The notes beneath the pieces were generated by a model that saw nothing but the letters and a program-made list of their open reading frames with translations, was not told where the DNA came from and searched no databases. 38,356 bases of DNA from the NCBI GenBank assembly GCA_003020925.1, contig PXRT01000001.1:64348-102703 (forward strand), written 5' to 3'. Both the position numbers and the translations under genes were made by a program. Below are positions 33,497-38,356 of the stretch, in pieces (positions within the stretch are counted from its first letter, which is position 1; every line of letters starts with the position of its first letter). This stretch comes from Halobacteriales archaeon QS_6_64_34. GTDB taxonomy: Archaea; Halobacteriota; Halobacteria; Halobacteriales; Haloarculaceae.

Positions 33497-34732
33497 ATGC
33501 GCGACTCGGCCATAGGGGCAGCGGGTGGCCAGTCGAGGGCGGGCAAGCGTGGCGAAAAGGGAGCCGGCGACGGGACGGCGGCGGACCGGGGGAGCCGGCG
33601 CTGGTGGACAGTCGCCATCTTCGCGTACATCACCCTGGAGGGGGCCGGCCTGCAGATGCGGGGCGCTGTCGTCCCCGCGCTCCGGCGGAGCTTCGACGTG
33701 CCCGAGTGGCAACTCGGACTGGTCGCACCCGCCGGCACCGTCGGCTACGTTCTCGCCGTCGTGGTCGTCGGCGCCGTGGCGGGCCGACTCGACACCCGGT
33801 GGCTCCTGCTGGTCGGCGTTCTCGGCACGGGCGCCGGCATCCTGGTGATGGGTGTTGCCCCGTCGTTCGCCCTCTTTCTGGCGGCGCTGCTGGGCCGGGG
33901 GCTGTTTACCGGCGTCGGCCGGGGAACCGACCGACCGCTGCTCTCGCATCTCTACCCGCGACAGCGGGGCCGAATCTTCGGCTTCTACGACATGATGTGG
34001 GCCGTCGGCGCGACGGCCGGTCCCCTCCTCGTGGCCGCCGCCGTCGCCGCCGGCGACTGGCGGCTGGCCTACTACGCCCTCGCGCTGGCCTTCGTTCCGG
34101 TGGTCGCACTCGTCGTCGCGCTCCCGACGCCGGAGGTGGCGGGCGGGGACGACCCGCTGGACTGGGCCGAACTGCGCCGCATCACGCGCCAGCCGGCGGT
34201 CCTGACGATGGCGGTCGCGCTCTTCCTCTCGACGGGTTTGGAGGGCGGACTGTTCACCTGGGTGACGACCTACGCGCAGGGCCGGCTGCCCGGCTCGCTC
34301 GCGACGGCGTCGCTGTCGGTCATGCTGGCGGCCTACATCCCTGGCCGCTTTGCCTCGGGGTGGCTCTCCGAGCGGGTCGGCTACGTCCGTCTGGCCGTCG
34401 GGCTGGTCGGACTGACGGTTCCGGCCTTCCTCTATACCTTCTTCCTCGCGGAGGGGGACGGCCTGCTCGTCGGCCTCTTTTTCATCGGGCTGGCGCTCTC
34501 GGGGATGTATCCGACGCTGCTGGCCTACGCGACCGAGGCGGTGCCCGAACACAGCGCGCCGGTCAACGCGACCGCCGCCGTGACGAGCGCGGCCGGTATC
34601 GCCGTCGTCCCCGCCGCGATGGGCTTTGTCATCAGCGACACGGGCGTCACGGGGGCGATGCGGCTGCTCGCTGTCCCACTGGCGCTGCTCGCGCTGGTCC
34701 TGTCCTATGCGCTGTATCGGTCGGTTCGGTAG
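33497..34732 (+). CDS. MFS transporter
   Basis: 411 residues. A polar N-terminus of about 35 residues is followed by twelve predicted helices. The MFS motif between helices 2 and 3 is degenerate (VAGRLDTRW). A second loop reads SGWLSERVGYVRL. The substrate cannot be inferred. The start codon follows the hisA stop directly, so it is probably co-transcribed with hisA. The sequence after its stop turns abruptly to lower GC. Confidence 0.88.
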   Translation: MRDSAIGAAGGQSRAGKRGEKGAGDGTAADRGSRRWWTVAIFAYITLEGAGLQMRGAVVPALRRSFDVPEWQLGLVAPAGTVGYVLAVVVVGAVAGRLDTRWLLLVGVLGTGAGILVMGVAPSFALFLAALLGRGLFTGVGRGTDRPLLSHLYPRQRGRIFGFYDMMWAVGATAGPLLVAAAVAAGDWRLAYYALALAFVPVVALVVALPTPEVAGGDDPLDWAELRRITRQPAVLTMAVALFLSTGLEGGLFTWVTTYAQGRLPGSLATASLSVMLAAYIPGRFASGWLSERVGYVRLAVGLVGLTVPAFLYTFFLAEGDGLLVGLFFIGLALSGMYPTLLAYATEAVPEHSAPVNATAAVTSAAGIAVVPAAMGFVISDTGVTGAMRLLAVPLALLALVLSYALYRSVR

Positions 34733-34876
34733 GTGGCTGCTGCGACTCTACACTACTCGTCCTGTCAAATCGGATTGGTAGTTGGGGCGGTGTGCTGAAT
34801 ACAGATGTTGCAAGTACCATTTTCTTTTCGAGAGCATCGACAGCAAAACCCTACAGCTCATATATACGAGTTGGAA

Positions 34877-34886
34877 ACATATATCT
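34877..34886 (+). promoter_or_regulatory. TATA box of the winged-helix/TumE-like pair
   Basis: ACATATATC is centred about 29 bases before the ATG at 34910, which predicts a leaderless transcript. A second TATATA lies at about 34859-34866. The pair may mark a regulated promoter. Confidence 0.5.
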
Positions 34887-34909
34887 GTGCCTAAGGGGTA
34901 GTGTAGAGT

Positions 34910-35590
34910 ATGAGCGATGAGCCGCCATCTCCTGACGGACCCGAGGAGTTCCCCACCGAAGAGGAACTACCGGATGACCCAGTGACTGTGGATGATATTA
35001 CCCCGTTCGCTGTTACTAACAGTGACTTCAAGGACATCGATGACTTCGCAGCCGCAGAGTGGAAACAAGAGACCACTGCAGACGAGCGAATTCGGACGGT
35101 GATCAACAGAACGACGATTCCGAAATCTGCGGGTGATATCGCAGACACAGCTCTCGTCTCAGAAACAAAAGCTAGAACCACGCTCAACAAGCTTGCTCAA
35201 GAAGGACTCGTTAGAAATCACCAGACAGACTCCGGAAAGCTGTACGATCGAGATCCGGAGTGGCATCTCCTCAAACAGATTCGGCAACTCGCCAGTAGCG
35301 GAACGCTGGTCGATCAAATCCAGCGAGTGAAACAGGAGCTCGCAGAGTACAAAAGCAAATATGACGCAAACAATCCAGAGGAACTCCTGATTTCAGATAG
35401 GGAACTCAACCAGAATGAACTTAACGACATTTCTCACTGGCGGACAGCAGAACGAGAACTCAGTCACCTCAGAGCGGCATACCGATTTAAACAGGCAAAA
35501 GAACGGGTGTCTACGGTAACTGAACCGGAAGACGAGCAGACGGGTAATCAGACAACGGCTCCCGCTAGCAGTCACCCCTCACTCCAGTAA
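34910..35590 (+). CDS. Winged-helix protein (DUF7342-like), possible antitoxin
   Basis: 226 residues. The acidic, Pro-rich start (1-30) is followed by a winged-helix at about 60-115: IPKSAGDIADTALVSETKART then LAQEGLVRNHQ, with a wing GKLYDRDPEW. A charged coiled-coil-like region follows (about 130-205). It resembles haloarchaeal DUF7342 proteins (named from memory). Its stop overlaps the next ATG by one base (TAATG), typical of toxin-antitoxin pairs. GC content is clearly lower than in the flanking genes, which suggests transfer. It may bind its own promoter. Confidence 0.8.
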   Translation: MSDEPPSPDGPEEFPTEEELPDDPVTVDDITPFAVTNSDFKDIDDFAAAEWKQETTADERIRTVINRTTIPKSAGDIADTALVSETKARTTLNKLAQEGLVRNHQTDSGKLYDRDPEWHLLKQIRQLASSGTLVDQIQRVKQELAEYKSKYDANNPEELLISDRELNQNELNDISHWRTAERELSHLRAAYRFKQAKERVSTVTEPEDEQTGNQTTAPASSHPSLQ

Positions 35591-36063
35591 TGGGGATGGG
35601 GAACGGCTCTCCAATCGATTCGGAAGCGATTGATGAGAGCGTGGAGCAGATGCGTAAACAACTCGACAGCGGAGTCGTCAAAGTTCGATTCCGGTATCAG
35701 AAAGGTCAACCGTTCAAACGGCGGGAAGGAGCGGATCTCAGAGCAGCACGAGTCACGGTCATCCCGGGAATCCATGAGCGAGGTGGGTATTTCGATATTC
35801 AGTGGTGGGAGAATGGAGACTACAAATACCACTACCGAGAAGAAGGGCTGGAATTCAGGTTCGGGCGCGAAGCGGCAAATAAAACCACCAATAAGCCGGT
35901 ACAGCATTTTCATCCGCCGAGCAAGCTCGACGCACATAATCAATCCTGTATTGGGATTAAACAACCACCTCAACTCGTCACAATTGCTGTGCTGAAGGCG
36001 TGGTGGACAGCAGTCGAGAACGGTGATGAGAACTTGATGAATGCGCAGAACGGCCTGCCGTAG
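35590..36063 (+). CDS. TumE-like (DUF6516-like) protein, possible toxin
   Basis: 157 residues. The middle resembles TumE/DUF6516 proteins. A beta strand VVKVRFRYQKG is followed by GGYFDIQWWENGDYKYHYREE (Y78-K-Y-H-Y82), then FRFGREAAN and HFHPP at 106-110. In that family, 'YxYHYQ..' and 'H..P.F.HHKH'-type stretches occur in the same order. TumE is the toxin of the TumE-TumA systems, whose partner is an HTH protein. Here the HTH gene comes first. The match is by eye and distant, so the call is tentative. No nuclease motif is evident. Confidence 0.6.
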   Translation: MGMGNGSPIDSEAIDESVEQMRKQLDSGVVKVRFRYQKGQPFKRREGADLRAARVTVIPGIHERGGYFDIQWWENGDYKYHYREEGLEFRFGREAANKTTNKPVQHFHPPSKLDAHNQSCIGIKQPPQLVTIAVLKAWWTAVENGDENLMNAQNGLP

Positions 36064-36247
36064 TCGAGGAAATCCTATACAGGCAGGGCTTCATAGTATA
36101 TTTTTTGTTACCAGTAGTTGAGGGTGTCATAGAACAGTTCACATACCGTCGGTATGCTACTGTAATTCATTCAATACAGAGGGTATATTATCCGGATTCG
36201 CGTAGCTGGTCGGGGCTTTGTGGCTGTTCACACCACCATGTCTCGAA

Positions 36248-36568
36248 CTAACCACTCTCACTGACAACCACATCGTGTGCCCGCTCGACGGCCACCACCA
36301 GTTCCGCCCGGTCCTCACAGCCCACCAGATGCGAGCGACAGTCACAGTCCGAACAGCCAAAGTCGGGGACCGCACCGCCCACAGTATCGCTCAGCCGCCG
36401 AGCGACGGCGCGGTGTCGGTCGATACGCGAGAAGCCACCGGAGCCGAGCGCGCTGCCGGTGTAGGCGTACCAGCCCGCCGGGAAGTCGATAGCGCCGAGC
36501 GCACCCACCTCGATTGGGCCGCTGTGGTCGCGGGCGAGCACGAGCGTGTACGTCCCGCCCTCGGCCAT
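36248..36568 (-). CDS. DUF123 / GIY-YIG-like nuclease-family protein, internally shortened
   Basis: 106 residues. The N-terminal half (GTYTLVLARDHSG, IEVGALGAIDFPAGWYAYTGSALGSGG, RIDRHR) is a good match to the DUF123 domain, sometimes fused to endonuclease III. The C-terminal part GCSDCDCRSHLVGCEDRAEL is also typical. Between them the usual stretch of about 35-40 residues with RHW-H-x-D-Y-L-L is missing: RHRAVARRLSDTVGG jumps straight to VPDFGC. An in-frame deletion between the two AVA-like words would explain this. It starts directly after the stop of the next upstream gene (36569). Confidence 0.7.
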   Translation of the reverse strand: MAEGGTYTLVLARDHSGPIEVGALGAIDFPAGWYAYTGSALGSGGFSRIDRHRAVARRLSDTVGGAVPDFGCSDCDCRSHLVGCEDRAELVVAVERAHDVVVSESG

Positions 36569-36859
36569 TCAGCCTTTGATTGTGGGGTCGGCGGCGAACT
36601 GGTCGTACCCCTCGATGCGGAACTCGCGGGAGTCCGTGCAGTCCTCGTTTTCGGCGGCGAGGTCACCCACGAGCCAGTTGAACGCCCGCTGGAAGTCGGC
36701 GTAGGGGGCGTCCTCGAAGCGGTCGAGGACGGCCTGGCTCGTCAGTTCCCCGTCGTACTGCTCGGCGAAAGACTGAACGCTCTCGGCGGCGGTCTGTGCG
36801 ATGTCGGTGTCGACTTCCTCGCCGAAGGCGTCGGCGAGGTCGTCGGTGCGGTCGGACAT
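36569..36859 (-). CDS. Conserved haloarchaeal protein, function unknown
   Basis: 96 residues from MSDRTDDLAD. It is acidic and helical, with no signal or membrane segment: about 18-34 is one helix, followed by AVLDRFEDAPYADFQRAFNWLVGDLAAENEDCTD and a short C-terminal tail. It is read in the same transcript as the DUF123 gene (stop TGA followed at once by ATG), which hints at a shared role. The longer frame to 37084 overlaps the divergent MFS promoter and is rejected. Confidence 0.75.
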   Translation of the reverse strand: MSDRTDDLADAFGEEVDTDIAQTAAESVQSFAEQYDGELTSQAVLDRFEDAPYADFQRAFNWLVGDLAAENEDCTDSREFRIEGYDQFAADPTIKG

Positions 36860-36992
36860 ACACGAGGGCACACGTCGGAGCCACCTATGCGTTCTGGAAG
36901 CGGGAACAGCGTGCCACAGTCGGGGACGAGCGGTGCCGGTGTGGCGCCGGTTTCCGAATCCTTTTGGCCGGTTTCGGCCTACGGCGAAACAG

Positions 36993-38243
36993 ATGGACGC
37001 GAAGACAGCCGGCCGTGGGGTCGCCGACCGTCTCCACGGCCGGCGGGCCGTCGTTTGGGCGGTCATCACCAGCACCTTTTTCATCGGTTTCGGGGGCGGC
37101 GTCGTCTACCCAATCCTGCCGAATCTGGGCGCTGTACTCGGTATTTCGCCGCTGTTCGTCGGGCTGATTCTCTCGGCCAACCGCTTCTCGCGGCTGGTCG
37201 CGAACGCGCCGGCGGGCGGCCTCGTCGACCGTCTCGGCACGCGGACGCCCTTCGTCGTCGGGATGGTTGTCCAGAGCGTCGCCACTGCGACCTACGTCGT
37301 CGGGATGGTCGCGCCCGCCCCGGTTGCGTGGTTCATGGCCGCGCGAATCGCCTGGGGCGTCGGGAGCGCGCTGGTCTTCGCGACGGCCTACACCATCGCC
37401 TCGGACGTCAGCGACGGCGGCTCCCGGGGCGCGAGCATGGGACTCGTCCGGGGCGGCATCCTCTTTGGCTTCCCGGCCGGCGTGGTCATCGGCGGCGTCG
37501 TGAGCGAACTCGCCGGAACGGTGACGGCCTTCGTCGTCGCCGCTGCGTTTGCCGCCCTCGCCAGCGCCGTCGCTTACTGGGCCGTCCCCGAGACCCACGT
37601 CGACGGCGGCGCGAACACGTCGGTCAAGCCCTGGGCGGTCAACACCGGCCTGCCGGCGCTGACCGTCGGCGCGGTGAACTTCGCCGTCTTCTTCGTCTAC
37701 ATCGGCGCCTTCTTCGCGACGCTCGTGCTCTTTCTCGGCCAGGCCCAGCTGCGCGTGTTCGGCTTCGACGCGCAGGGTTCTTCCGGTATCTTCATGGGCG
37801 TCACCGTCGTCGCCGCCGGCGTCTCGATGTACACCGGCGGGGCCATCAGCGACCGCCGTGGGTCCCGAGTGCCGACGCTGCTTGCCTTTCTCGTCACGAT
37901 GTCGGCCGGGTTCGCGCTTCTGGCCGCCGTCGAGAGCGTGCCCGCGCTCGTCGTCGCCTGTCTCTGTATCGGTGCCGGCCAGGGCGGGACCAGCGGCCCG
38001 CTGATAGCCTTGCTTGGCGACCTCGTCCCCGACGCCGAGATGGGGCGGGCCGTCGGGACGAACAACGTCCTCGGCGACCTCGGCGGCGGCTTCGGTCCCA
38101 TCGTCACGCTCCCGCTGGTCGATGTGGTCGGCTTCGACCCCATCTTCCTCGCCTGTGCCGCCCTGCCGCTGCTCGCCGGGGTGGCGCTGCTTGGCGGCGT
38201 CCGCCGCGAGACGGGCCAGCTCGTTCCGCGCGTGGAGTCCTAG
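36993..38243 (+). CDS. MFS transporter
   Basis: 416 residues from MDAKTAGRG; the frame reaches back to 36801 but the extra part is antisense to the neighbour. Twelve helices are traceable. The MFS signature between helices 2 and 3 (GGLVDRLGTRTP) is near residues 73-84, and a related loop in the second half reads GGAISDRRGSRVP. It resembles drug or sugar efflux carriers of the 12-TM type; the substrate is unknown. The right-edge repeat begins 17 bases after its stop. Confidence 0.9.
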   Translation: MDAKTAGRGVADRLHGRRAVVWAVITSTFFIGFGGGVVYPILPNLGAVLGISPLFVGLILSANRFSRLVANAPAGGLVDRLGTRTPFVVGMVVQSVATATYVVGMVAPAPVAWFMAARIAWGVGSALVFATAYTIASDVSDGGSRGASMGLVRGGILFGFPAGVVIGGVVSELAGTVTAFVVAAAFAALASAVAYWAVPETHVDGGANTSVKPWAVNTGLPALTVGAVNFAVFFVYIGAFFATLVLFLGQAQLRVFGFDAQGSSGIFMGVTVVAAGVSMYTGGAISDRRGSRVPTLLAFLVTMSAGFALLAAVESVPALVVACLCIGAGQGGTSGPLIALLGDLVPDAEMGRAVGTNNVLGDLGGGFGPIVTLPLVDVVGFDPIFLACAALPLLAGVALLGGVRRETGQLVPRVES

Positions 38244-38260
38244 CAGTCGTGGTCGAAGGT

Positions 38261-38305
38261 AGTGTTTAGTTAGGCGATTCAGACTGTCACCAGCCAGAAA
38301 GCCCC
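38261..38305 (-). repeat. 45-bp repeat, right copy of the inverted pair
   Basis: Exact reverse complement of 75-119. Beyond it the sequence (GCTCGACTACTGCGACTCGC and on) differs in detail from that outside the left copy but is of the same GC-rich, CTCGCTGCGC-bearing kind. The repeat lies directly downstream of the MFS gene. Confidence 0.9.
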
Positions 38306-38356
38306 CGACCGCTCGACTACTGCGACTCGCTGCGCGCTTCACTCACTCCGTTCGTT

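Noticed and set aside
75..38305. A composite transposon bounded by the 45-bp inverted repeats
   Set aside because: The interval carries housekeeping genes (pyrE, hisA, hisI, gltA, rnz, tiaS, tRNA-Ser). There is no transposase or integrase, and no target duplication can be seen.
36885..38342. Long minus-strand open frame (485 codons) opposite the last MFS gene
   Set aside because: It is the antisense shadow of a clear 12-TM transporter. Its translation is a low-complexity Arg/Asp/Glu/Gly-rich chain without family features, as expected in high-GC haloarchaeal DNA.

Overview
The window reads as a chromosomal piece of a haloarchaeon (class Halobacteria, possibly a Haloarcula relative). The sequence is GC-rich and the proteins are strongly acidic. 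It holds a halobacterial-type [2Fe-2S] ferredoxin, archaeal tRNA modification and processing enzymes (TiaS, RNase Z), an archaeal prepilin peptidase, a Tat lipoprotein, many TATA boxes placed for leaderless transcripts, and several families known mainly from Halobacteria. No rRNA, CRISPR array, transposase or origin was seen. There is one tRNA gene, tRNA-Ser(GGA).

Layout. 1-6.1 kb: a secreted glycoprotein-like protein with DNET repeats, RNase Z, a Gfo/Idh/MocA oxidoreductase, a PhzF remnant, an aldo/keto reductase, a VOC protein, tRNA-Ser, a small membrane protein and RidA. 6.3-12 kb: a cysteine hydrolase, an NCS1 permease and two tandem allophanate-hydrolase-like amidases, which together look like a biuret/ureide nitrogen-scavenging locus. 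12-18 kb: threonine ammonia-lyase, a two-TM potassium-channel/RCK protein, a frameshifted HicB-like gene, citrate synthase, and a duplicated PhoU-TrkA_C protein. 18-21 kb: a small membrane protein, a Glu/Asp/Thr-repeat surface protein, an aspartoacylase-family protein and two related DUF7511-like mini-proteins. 21-25.8 kb: tiaS, an HTH regulator, a glutaredoxin-like protein, pyrE and a phosphohexomutase. 26-33.5 kb: a Tat lipoprotein, a hisI/coiled-coil pair, prepilin peptidase, a tail-anchored protein with four HTH repeats, ferredoxin, a phosphate permease and hisA. 33.5-38.3 kb: two MFS transporters flanking a lower-GC two-gene module (winged-helix protein plus TumE-like protein), and a DUF123 gene with an apparent internal deletion.

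The most interesting points are the biuret/allophanate-like locus, the candidate toxin-antitoxin pair at 34.9-36.1 kb, the membrane-tethered HTH-repeat protein, and a 45-bp inverted repeat at the two edges of the window. That repeat suggests the piece ends inside copies of a dispersed element. All functions are assigned by reading motifs by eye; no database search was run.
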